A DNA stretch of 47,500 nt. Source: Neocallimastix lanati (nom. inval.). Its lineage: Eukaryota > Neocallimastigomycota > Neocallimastigomycetes > Neocallimastigales > Neocallimastigaceae. The notes below the pieces were generated by a model. It was not told the origin of the DNA. It worked only from the letters and a program-made list of their open reading frames with translations, and did not search any database. Below are positions 1-11,555 of this stretch, piece by piece (the stretch's first letter is position 1; each line of letters begins with the position of its first letter). The stretch is taken from assembly GCA_016946835.1 (NCBI GenBank), contig JACVTC010000009.1:882501-930000 (forward strand), written 5' to 3'. The translations under genes were made by a program, and so were the position numbers.

Positions 1-1900
1 TTTTTAATTTGGATAAATTTTATATTATAATGTTAAATAAATACTTTTTTATTTTTATTTATTTTTATTAATATTATTATTTTCATTAATAGTGAAAATT
101 AAGAAATAAAATAAGTAATAAATAAAAATATATATATATTACATAATGTTTACGGAGTTAAAAAATATAAATATATAAATAAATAAGCAAAGAAAATAAT
201 AATAAATTATGCATAATAATTATTGTAATCCCGATTATAGCTCTAAAAATTATAAATAATATATCTATTGTATTATTATATTATTTATTGTTTATGTTTT
301 TTAAAAAGTGTAGAATTCCATATATAAATTTATCTTTTCTCCTAAAATTATTTAAATAACAAATCTATGAATTTAATTTTATTTAAACTAATCACTTAAT
401 GAGAAACGGTAATTTTTTTTTTTGTGTAATAGCAATGATAATTTTATAATTATAGGTTAAAATTAATATCTAATTATATATATATATTCAGTTATATAGT
501 TATTGTTGTTTAATTTAAAATTAATTTATATATATATTTATAATTTTTTGTCTTAAACAACTAAAATTGAACGGCAATATAAAAATAAATCTTCTAATTA
601 AAAATAATATATATTTTATGTAGTTTAAAATTTTTGTCTCCAATAATCAAAAATTGAACGGCGATATAAAAATAAACTTTTTTTTATTTAAAATTAATAA
701 TATTAATAAAATACAAAAATTATAATTAAAAATTTAAAAAAAAAATATATATATATATTTATATATATATATTTTATAAAATATTTTAATATTTTAAATA
801 TACCAATATTAATATTAATTTTAATATTTTATTAACTTGTATTTTGCTAATATTTTAAAATTAAATACACTTAAATGCTAAAGAAAGACCAAACAAAAGT
901 TTTATTTATATATAATAATAAATTTTATTAGATTTAAAATAAATATTCTTAAATTTTAATAATTAACAAAAGAATTATCTATTGAACAGAAGTTATTATT
1001 TTAATTGAGAATTTTTACATATTATAAACTAAAATTTAATTATTCTTATTGAACTTTATAATATTTTTATATACTATATTTTTTAATAATTTTTTTTTTT
1101 TTTTTTTTGATTATTTAAACTTAATTTTTAAATTAAAAGTATTCTTTCTTGTATTACTTTAATTTTCATATTTATTTATTAACTTAAGTAACTTTTCATT
1201 TAAAAGTAATACTTTTTATAAACTTTTTCTTTTTTTCTTTTATGTATTATAGATTATTATTTTAACAATAATAATTTACTTATATGTAATTTATAACTAT
1301 TTTTTTAAAGAATAAAATACTATATTTTATTCTAATTATTTTAATTTTTAAAGTAAACATTTCTATATATTCTTTTATTTATATATCTTAGATAAATTGT
1401 TAGAATAAATAAAGTAATTTATAAATAAAGATATATCTTTGAATATGTTTAATTATCTTGTGATAATTTTATATTCTATGTACTTTAATTAATAATTTAT
1501 ATTTGTACTTATAATATTTATAAATTATTATTGATTTAACTTTATTAAAATTTCTAAAGCTTGAATTTATATGTATTATTATATTATTAGTTAATGTAAA
1601 CATATAATAGATTCACATGATTAAATATATATTTATATATAAATTTCACATGATTTTATTATATTTTCACATTTTCTATGATAATCTTATTTTCAGTAAC
1701 ATATATCTTTTATTTATATTTTTGTATAAATTAATGATTAAATTAATAATAAAAGTTATTTAAAACCTATTTAAAACCATATATATTGAATATTACAGAG
1801 TTCTGGGTTGCACTTACAGTATATATAAATAAATACACATGGTATTGTGTAAAAAAAAAAAAAAAAGGTGCAATATATATATGTAAATATATACATAAAT
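1..1900. other. AT-rich spacer without a recognisable gene
   Basis: The stretch consists almost only of A/T runs, TA dinucleotide tracts and oligo-A/T. No frame gives protein-like sequence. The only structured element is a pair of imperfect ~48-bp direct repeats at about 545-593 and 631-681, sharing the core ATTGAACGGC followed by ATATAAAAATAAA. The last 100 bases (1795-1900) are slightly more complex and lie just downstream of the Gag remnant on its coding strand. Confidence 0.7.
545..681. repeat. Pair of ~48-bp imperfect direct repeats
   Basis: Two copies, about 86 bp apart start to start, both begin TTTTTGTCT and share ATTGAACGGC, then A or G, then ATATAAAAATAAA. GC-containing words such as GAACGGC are rare in this spacer, so the similarity is unlikely to be composition alone. 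The function is unknown; they could be remnants of a mobile element. Confidence 0.6.
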
Positions 1901-2459
1901 TCATTTCAAGTCTTCTGGAAAGACTAGATCTAAAATTCCCACTTATACATTATTTATAATATCAATGTCAATATTTTCAAGTTCGTTAATCATATTTTGC
2001 AATGCTGCAAGAAATATATGTATGTCATCATTAATATTGAATTTTAGAAGATTTATTTTCCTTTTTATTTGTATCTTCCTTTGTTCAATTCCTAATGTGA
2101 AGGAGTCTTAAAGAGGTTGCCACATTTGAAAAGTAGTTTTACTGAAACTCTTCAGCAATGCTTTCGTTTTTTCTCCGAGAATATTTGTAATTATCCACTT
2201 GACTATGATGTCATTTTAAATATTTTCATAAGTGATGCCAACAACATAATCAAGTGAATTATCAAATTTATCTGGGATAAATCTTCATAATTTTTTTTTT
2301 TTTATTATTTTCTTTACTTGTTGATAACTAATAGATTCATCTAAGTTATTTATTGTCAGAAAGTATAGAATGTTTGTTTTATAGTCCTGTAAATTTTCCA
2401 TTGTTAATTTCGTGATACCATTGAGATTCTCTGAGTAATTAAAGGAAATTCCTATAATG
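1901..2459 (-). pseudogene. Decayed Ty1/copia-type Gag (UBN2-like) remnant
   Basis: Read on the minus strand, this island translates into about 180 residues that resemble the Gag polyprotein of copia-type LTR retrotransposons. The N-terminal part has YKTNILYFLTINNLDE, like the conserved W/Y-K-x-N-I segment of the family. The middle has LGEKTKALLKSF and TFQMWQPL (the usual W-x-x-L). The distal part has LGIEQRKIQIKRKINLL and DDIHIFLAALQNM followed by a leucine-rich end, matching the helical order of UBN2 Gag. It is not functional: at least four in-frame stops interrupt it (for example after YENI, MWQPL and IINNV), and a poly-A tract near 2288-2303 probably shifts the frame. No protease, integrase, reverse transcriptase or LTR pair was recognised nearby. 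The assignment is by motif resemblance, without a database search. Confidence 0.6.
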
Positions 2460-2939
2460 AAAAGAATATTTTATGACTAATATTTGCATTATTTTATTTT
2501 TAAAGAAGCTATTTATTATGTTTTAAATTAATTTATATGATTGAGCATTTTCTTTTATCTAAAATGATCTTTTATATATATATATATAATTAGTATTTTA
2601 TAAAAATATTTTAATAATATATTTGGTATATTATGTAACTTAATTTTCATTTAATTTAGTCTGTAAATATTGAGACTTTTAATCTGTTAAAAAGAAGAAA
2701 TAAATAATAAATAGAGTGCATAAAATTTTATATATATAATTTTAAATTATTATTAGCAAGAAAGTAAAAAAATTTTTAATTGATATTTTATTAATGTATA
2801 TAAAATATCATTTAAAGCGATTATTTTTTTTTAACATAAAGTAATTTTTTTTTTTATACTTTTTTAATGATTATATAATAATTTTTTATTGATTATTTTT
2901 TAATGTTAGAAAACAGATTAATATATTATATTCATTTAA
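2460..2939. other. AT-rich spacer, nothing seen
   Basis: Low-complexity A/T sequence without open frames of coding character or recognisable repeats beyond short TA tracts. Confidence 0.7.
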
Positions 2940-3900
2940 AAATTAGATATTTTATTTTTAAATAATATTTTATTTATATATTTATTTTAAAGATATATCA
3001 ACTTTTAATTTTAATTTTTTACTAATATAAAAAATATTTAAAGAATTTTTTTTTATAGCATTAAAATATATAAACCTTTTTAATTTTTAAAAAAAAAAAA
3101 ATTTTTTTTTTTATTTTAAATACATTTTATTGATTTCAAGAATATTTTATTTTATTTTATTTTATTTTATTTTATTTTATTTTATTTTATTTTATTTTAT
3201 TTTATTTTATTTATTTATTTTATTTTATTTTATTTTATTTTATTTTATTTTATTTTATTTTATTTTATTTTATTTTATTTTATTTTATTTTATTTTATTT
3301 TATTTTATTTTATTTTATTTTATTTTATTTTATTTTATTTTATTTTATTTTATTTTATTTTATTTTTAATATATATATAATAAAATTTTCAAAAATATTT
3401 TGTTTATAAATAATATTTTGTTTTTAAATTATAATTTTTTTTTAAAGAATATTTTATTTATATATTTAAAAATATATCAACTTTTAATTTTAATTTTTTA
3501 ATAATATAATTTTTATTTTTTTTTAAGGAAATAGTTTTTTTTATATTTCTAAAATATATAAATCTTTTTTATTTTTAAATTTTTTTTTTTTTATTTTTAT
3601 TCTTTTCATAGATTTCAAGAATATTTTATTTTTATTTTTTTTTTTTTTAATATATTTATAATAAAATTTTTAAAAATATTTTGTTTATAAATAATATTTT
3701 GTTTTTAAATTATAATTTTTTTTAGAATATTTTATTTATATATTTAATTTAAAGATATATCAACTTTTTTAATTTTAATTTTTTAATAATATAATGTTTT
3801 TTTTTTTTAAGGAATAGTTTTTTTTATATTTCTAAAATATAAAATCTTTTTTATTTTTAAATTTTTTTTTTATTTTTATTCTTTTCATAGATTATAATAA
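2940..3900. repeat. Degenerate ~280-bp repeat in three copies
   Basis: Three successive stretches share an ordered set of words: ATATTTTATTTATATATTTA, then ATATATCAACTTTTAATTTTAA, then TTTCTAAAATATA-like, and finally a GATTTCAAGAATATTTTATT-like or CTTTTCATAGAT end. The copies lie at about 2945-3160 (its tail expanded into the TTTTA array), 3366-3645 and 3646-3895. Copies 2 and 3 also share AAAATATTTTGTTTATAAATAATATTTTG. They differ mainly by homopolymer lengths and small indels, as expected for an old tandem duplication in AT DNA. Confidence 0.65.
3143..3365. repeat. (TTTTA)n pentanucleotide array, ~220 bp
   Basis: A run of about 44 TTTTA units is broken once near 3210 by a four-base unit. 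It starts exactly where the repeat copies read GAATATTTTATTT, so it probably grew from that seed by slippage. The translated frame through it (alternating F, I, L, Y) is an artefact and not a gene. Confidence 0.95.
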
Positions 3901-5244
3901 TAATAATATATATATATATATTTAAACAAATATATAATGAAAATTTCAAAAACATTTATTTTTAAATAATATTTTTTTATTTATTATAAAATAAATATAG
4001 AAAGAATAATAAAAGTAAAAAAAAAACTTTAACTCTAATTTAATATGATCTATTAAAATTGTATTTTGAAATGTCACATTTTCCTATAACTTTAACGAAA
4101 TATAACATTTCCTCTTATATAGATAAAACTAATTTTAAAAAAAATTGTAAATTTTAATTAATTATTTTGTAAATTTTAATTAATTATTAAATATATTTAT
4201 TTATTTTAAAATTAAAAGATATGAAAATACTTTTGATTTAAATTTTAAAAGGAACACTTGTAAGATATTATTATAGTTATAAGTTTAGTTTTTAAAAATG
4301 AGTTATATAGATTAAATATATATAAATGAAGTTATAACTTTTTTTTTTAAAAAAAAAAAAAAAAAAAAAGGAAAAATTAAATAAAAAATGATTTAAATTA
4401 ACTTTTAAGATTTTAATTTATAATTATTAATTTAATATAATATATAATTTTTTAATTCATTTTAAATTTTTTAATTTTTACTTTTTTTTTTTTTTTTTTT
4501 AAAAAAAGATGGCAAAGCAAATTCATATGTATGTTTTACTATTTCAAAAAAGTTATATATATTATAATAAAATATATATTTCATTAATTCAAAAATGGTA
4601 TATTTATTATTTTAAAATATATAATTCATTAATTCCACAATGATATATATATTATTTTAAAATATATATTTTATTATTTCAAAAAGGATATTTGTATTAT
4701 TTAATTTATTAATAATACACTATATATATGAATATTAATTCATAGTAATAAAACTTTGAGCATAATATATATATATATATTGTTATTTTTGTATTTAAAT
4801 AAAAAGAAAATAATTTAAATTTAACTAATGGTATGAAAAAATGATATATTTTATAAAAGTACTTTTAATACTATAACGATATTTTAATAATAATATATTT
4901 TAATATAAAAAAATATTTTATTATATTATATATTATTGATAAAAAATATTTGATAATAAAAAACATAAATTTTTAATAATTATTTTTTTTTTTTTTTTTG
5001 AAATATACACTATTCAGGTTGTATTTTTTTATTATTAAAAATCTACTTATTAATATTAAATTTTTAAATAAGTCTTTCATGCATTATAAAGTTTTTATTT
5101 ATTTATTATTAACTACATATTATATTTAATTTAATAAGTCTATAAATTTTATTATTATATCTATATTTTTGTATAACACAATATATAATGCTTTTATTAT
5201 AAATTATATTTAATAAAATAAAATAAAAACTTCCAATAATTCCT
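3901..5244. other. AT-rich spacer with homopolymer tracts
   Basis: Homopolymer A and T tracts (for example 4342-4369 and 4482-4507) and TA repeats dominate. Around 4505-4690 there is a loose repetition of (T)CA-AAAA-GG/TATAT-type words with ATATATAT...TTCATTAATTC. No coding character was seen. Confidence 0.6.
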
Positions 5245-5415
5245 TAATACCATAAATTTTTGGCAGCTTTAGAAATAAGAATATTTCCACCCAAAATTAG
5301 ACTTTTTCATCAAGACGTTGGTCTTTAGCTAAAGTAGTCAGTTTCTTGATATATTTCGGGGATAAAAAAAGTACTTTTTGGATATCAGAATAGAATTCAA
5401 ACGAGACCCTTCATC
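5245..5415 (-). other. Coding-like island of unknown origin
   Basis: This ~170-bp island has clearly higher sequence complexity than its surroundings. On the minus strand one frame reads FYSDIQKVLFLSPKY followed by IKKLTTLAKDQRLDEKV and a stop. A neighbouring frame is also partly open. It resembles a fragment of an exon or decayed gene, but I could not assign it to a family. No flanking exons were found. Confidence 0.35.
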
Positions 5416-5669
5416 TAATATATTATATATTGTTTATTTATTTAATATAATAATAACATAAGTATTATAGTTAACAAGGAGAGAAGTGGATAGTAAATGA
5501 TAATATATATAGTGCATATATTAATTTATTATAACATAAAATAAATGTATTAACAAATTTACATAAAACATAAATATATACACACTTTATATTTATTCAT
5601 ATGATCTTATATATTCATTTTTTTATGTAATTTAATAAAGTATAATTATTAAGTAGTTATCAATTATTA

Positions 5670-5757
<88 letters not shown>

Positions 5758-5929
5758 AATAGATACAAAAATTTAAACTTTATTAGTGATAGTAATTTTA
5801 GCAGAAGTAAAGGGAAAAAAAAATTTTTTTTTATAGTAAACAAGTTCAGAAAACAATAAAATATTAATAAAATTAAAAAAAAACATAAATAGAAATTTTA
5901 TGTGAAATATATTTAATATTTAATAATAC

Positions 5930-5964
<35 letters not shown>

Positions 5965-6683
5965 GATAAAATAGTATTTTAATTTTATTTGATTATATAT
6001 ATATATGTATATATTAATATTACTTTTACTTTTATTTGTTTATATACAATTTTATTATATGAATTAAATGTAGAGTGACAGGTATAAATATTAAATGAAA
6101 TGTACTTATTTATCATTTATTTTTTTTTTTTTTTTTTTTATATATATATTTGCTTTATTTTATTTTATTTTACTTTTTTTTTATTTCAATTTTTTTTATT
6201 TTTTAATTTTTTTTTATTTTTTATTATTATTCTTTATTTATTCATTTATTCATTTATTTATTTTTATTATCTTAATTATCTTAATTATCTTAATTGTTAT
6301 ATTCTAACTTTTTTTTTTTTTATCTAATTTTTTTTTAATAAATTTTTATTATTTTATTTTGCATTATTTTTTTTTTTCTTTTAATTTGTTACAGAAGTTA
6401 TTTATTTTTGAATTTTTATTATTTTATTTTTATATATGAAGAATTAAATATATATTTTAAAATATTTATTATTTAATTTTTATTTATTATTTATTATTTA
6501 TTATAAAAATAATAAATAAATAAATAAAAATAGTAATAATAAATAAATAAATAAATAAATAAATAATAAAATAATTGTTTTATTTTAGAAAAGAAAAGAA
6601 TGTATTTTAAAAAATTCAATTTTTTATATTTAATTGTATGATAATTTAGTATTTTTACTTATTTTTTTATTTTTGTTAAATTG
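5416..6683. other. Spacer rich in trinucleotide and T-rich repeats
   Basis: Contains a long ATT array (5672-5756), an AAT array (5929-5962), and a T-rich tract (6119-6400) whose phenylalanine/leucine/isoleucine reading frames are composition artefacts. The sequence just before 6684 is the 3' flank of the minus-strand RICTOR gene. Confidence 0.7.
5672..5756. repeat. (ATT)n microsatellite
   Basis: About 28 uninterrupted ATT units, seen directly. Confidence 0.95.
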
Positions 6684-7332
6684 TTAAACATTGAAACCAA
6701 TTTGAACATGCTGTGGTTTAAGTACTTGTTTAGTTACTACGTTATTATTTTCAACAGAATAGGTACTAATCAAAGATGCTGCTTTATTGTTTCTATCATT
6801 TTGATCCATTTTTGTTAGATCTAAATCTTGATATGACTGGGCAACTTGAGAATTATCATTTGTTTTTCCTGATGAATTATTTAATGAATTTTTTAAATAT
6901 TCTTCTATTTCCAATATTGCCTCTCTTGAAAAAGTTACACCCTCAAATAAATCATATATAAATCTTCTAGCTGTAATTCTATAATGATAAGTACTCATTA
7001 TTATATATACACCAACAAAAAGTTTGACAGATGTAAAATATTCTGGCTTTTCCATTTTTATCCTACATATAATCAATTAATATATTTAATAATTAGTTAA
7101 AATATATATAAATATATATATATATAAATATATATATATATTATTTTATTATCAATGTATTACTTTGACAATGCTTTTGATGAGGCATTAGATAGAATGT
7201 GGTTGCAAAGACTTCCAATATTTTTCAAAATTTTTAATTCAATATCATCATATAATTTCTTCTGAATATTAATATCATATAAAAACTCATTATTTATAAT
7301 TGAACCATAAAATTCCCATTTCGGTATCTATA

Positions 7333-7372
<40 letters not shown>

Positions 7373-8605
7373 TTATAAAAATTATTTTATTGATATAAAT
7401 TCATTTTATAATTAATCATTTGTTAATAATATTATTTAATTTACCTTTAAGAATCTAGAAGTATCAAGAGGTACGCAATAATTAACAATTTTATTATATG
7501 GTAAAAATGGGGTTTCCCAACCATATTCTTTTAAAATTATACAACCCTTAGAAGTATTTGCAATTAAACCAAGTACAAAGAAACAAGTTCTAAAATATTG
7601 ATTTAATAATAATAATAATAACATCATTTAAAGTAACATTATTATTAATATATACATATATTAATTAATATTTTAACATAAATGTATAAAGTAATTAATT
7701 AATATTAATTACAAAAAGTCATTTATATCCTACCCTTTAATAGATAATATAGTTGAATTTTCTGCTAATTTAATTATTGTATTTATTATGCCATCTTCAA
7801 TCAAAAAGGATACACCATTTTTTGTAGAACCAATATGACCCTTAAAAAAATTTTTTTTTTATATTTAAATATTTGCACATAGAAATATAAATATATATTA
7901 ATTTATATTGCTATTATTATATTTATTTTGTATGGTTATTATATTATTTTATAAATACCACTGCCCAAAGAACTGCCTTTAATTTCAATATTTTATTTGT
8001 ACTTATAATATTTTTTTTGCTATATGCTTTAATATATTCAACAAAATGCTTAAAGTGACCTTTTCTTTCAAGCAATGAACATCCCTGCGGAGTTTTTGTT
8101 AGTTCACCATAAAAATGTGGTAAGATTTCACTATTATTATATATATATAATTTTTAATAATAAAAAAAAAATAATAATAATAATAATAAAAAATAACAAT
8201 TTATACATATATTATATAATATATAATTACCTTGATAAAGATTCTTCTTCCATAACATCACTAACATCAGGAGGCCTATTTTTTGAAGTAAATGTATTAA
8301 ATGCTCTTTCTAAAATCAATTCTATTTTCATTACATAATTTTCATTTTTGATCTAATGAATTGTATAAGACGCACACACACACATATATATATATATATA
8401 TTGAATTTTAAAAACAATTAAGTATTAAATTATTAAATTATTAAATTCGAAATTCGAAATTCGAAATTATTATTAATATATAATATCTTATGTTAATCTT
8501 TTATGTACTTCAAACCAATCATCCATTTCTCTTTCTACAAATCCAAAATCAGATAAGTATTGGAATCCAAGAGTTGATGATAAGAATCTATAATTAGTAT
8601 TTCAT

Positions 8606-8642
<37 letters not shown>

Positions 8643-9490
8643 ATTAAATATATGTAATAGATTATACTTGTAGAATTATTTTATTATTTACCTAAAAAGT
8701 AATATATTAGCATTTTCACCCAAATGCTCTAAATTTGGTCTTAATTTTACTAACGATTCAAGATTTTTTGGATTATTACAGGCTTCATCTAAAATTAAAA
8801 CAGCTTTTTTGGATACTTCAATAGCTGGATCATATAACTATCAATTTAATTAATATAAATGAAAATGAAATAAAAACATTAATTTAATAATTAATATGAA
8901 ATATTAACATATATTATATATAACTTACTTGAATACTTAAATATCTAATTCCCCAGTCCCAAAAATCATTTACCCCTGAACGGAAAAGATACTGTAAATA
9001 ATCAGTTGCAAATAATCTTGTATGCTATAATTATTATTAGTAATAGATTTTGCAATTAAAAAAAAATAAAAAATAAAAAATAAAAAAAAAAAAAAATAAA
9101 AAAAAAAAGAATTTAATAAAATAATTTTATAATTTTAATTAAATTCAATTGAACATATATTTTTATTTACTTTATAGGTAGATGTCATAATTTTAGATAA
9201 GATAATTCTAGAATGACTATTACTATTTTTAATTAAAATATTTTAATATTTTAAATTAAAATTAATATTTGTTTAATATAATAAATGATTATTGCTACTT
9301 TAAAAAAAAAAAAAAAAAAAAAAATACATATTATAATCCAAACTTGTTACAATGGTTCGTATTAAATCTTCTCTTCCATTCCTTAATTCTGTTATACAAT
9401 ATAATGCATGGAAAATTTTGAACTTCTCCAAAAGTCTAAACAAAATATTTAAATATTATTAATACATAATTTTATAATAAAATTTTATTA

Positions 9491-9530
<40 letters not shown>

Positions 9531-9566
9531 ATTATATATTTATATATGAAATTATAATTAAAATGA

Positions 9567-9635
<69 letters not shown>

Positions 9636-11502
9636 ATAAAAATTTACTTTATCCCATCAGATGTTTTACTTAATATACCAATAAATGTAAAATATTCTGA
9701 AGTAAGTGTCATTTCCATTCTTTCTTTAGAAAAAATTTGTTGATTTTGGTCTGTTATACCAGAAAACTAAATTTATTATTGATTAAAATATAGCACAATA
9801 TTAAGTTAATATTTCGAAAAAAAAAAAAAAAAAAAAAAAAATTATGTTAACTGTATTATTTATTATTTATTATATTTTGATACATACTGGATCTAATTGA
9901 AGAAGACATTCTGATATTTGTTGCAAAAATTTATTTTCTGATAGGAAACGAATACCTTCACTCATTGCTACTAGATTTGTAATTAATTCACATCCAATTT
10001 CAACATAATTTTTAACATTTTTCTTTTTTAAAATATCTGAAAACTGATGTGATAATGGTCTATAAAATGATATAATACGTTTTATAAATTTTGTTGTTTT
10101 TATTGTTTCTTCTAAACGTTTATGATTCATCAATGGACCCTTTATTAAATCTTGAATTATATTCCAATTCCATTTTGTAAAATCTTTATCAGTTAATACC
10201 TTTATATTAAATAATTAATTAAATTAATATTATATTATAAAATAATATAGATAAATAAATATAATCTTATTATTAATAATATTAATAATATATTGTTGAA
10301 TTTTTAAAATGTAATTAAAATTTTTTTCTATTTTACTTGTGTATCATTGATTAGATTCTTGAAATGCATTTCGTCTATATTATATCCCATGATAATTTTA
10401 ACATTTTCAATTTGTCTTTGAGTACGACCTTTATTCTCGTTAATTTTATATAAAATAATTTTATCTTTCCTGAAATGATAATAAAAATAAAAAATAAAAA
10501 TAAAAATAAAAAATAAAAATAAAAATAAAAAATTCGGATTACATAAATTAGATGTACAAAATTAAAATTTTGATATATTTGTTTATTAAAACAATAATAA
10601 TCTTTATACTTTTCTATTTCATCCATTTGTTGCGCAGTTATTGATTTTGCTTTATTCGTTTTTATATTATTGAAGTAAGATAATGTATCAATTGCTGTAT
10701 GTCTCAAAACTTCATCACTAAAGTCTGATGCACTCTTAAATAAAGATGGAAGTGCCTATTTATAATGTTTAATTAATTAATTAATTAATTAATAATATAT
10801 TATTATTTATTATATTAATTTCTATTATTATTAAAATGATTATAATAACGATATTATACGCAAACTTGAAGAATATGTCTTGATGGTAATAATTTGTTAC
10901 ATAACATTAATAATTCATCAATTAATATTATAGCTTTATATGATACAGCAGGTTGTTCATCTTTTGAAACTTCTAATAATGCCTAATAATTTATTTAAAT
11001 ATTAAAATAAATATATAAAAATAAGCCATCTGTTTATAAATAATTATACAAAAAGCATTTAAAAATGAAAACATTATAATTGTTAAAATATAATATATAT
11101 AATAAAACTTACTTCAAATAATCCGGATTCTTTGAAGACCAGCAATAAAATTGCATGATAATGATTTATAAGACATAATTTCTTTTCTTCATTAATTTTT
11201 TCTTCTTTCTTTTTAGCAATAAGGGTATTCATATCAACTTGAAAAAAAAAAAAAATGAAACAAAATTAATTTGATTATATTTTATACTTTATTCTAAAAA
11301 TATACAACATATTACAAAATTTATATTCACTTACTATTCTTTTTCTTTGACTTAAGAAGATCATTAAACCATTTAGGAACTTTAATTTGAAATAAATCAA
11401 ATATCAATTGTAGCAAAGTTTTCTTATAATTAAATTAATTTAATTAATATTAAGTTAATAAATAAAAATTATTATTATTATTAAAAATTATTATTATTAA
11501 GA

Positions 11503-11555
<53 letters not shown>

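Noticed and set aside
1795-1880. Possible LTR end or primer-binding site near GTTGCACTTACAG
   Set aside because: It lies downstream of the Gag remnant on its coding strand, no second LTR copy was found, and the match to a tRNA end could not be shown.
3130-3369. 79-aa open frame of F, I, L and Y
   Set aside because: It is the translation of the TTTTA array; no protein-like composition.
6095-6327. Two overlapping hydrophobic frames that look like membrane peptides
   Set aside because: They arise from a T-rich tract; phenylalanine/leucine/isoleucine content is a composition effect and both frames are open together.
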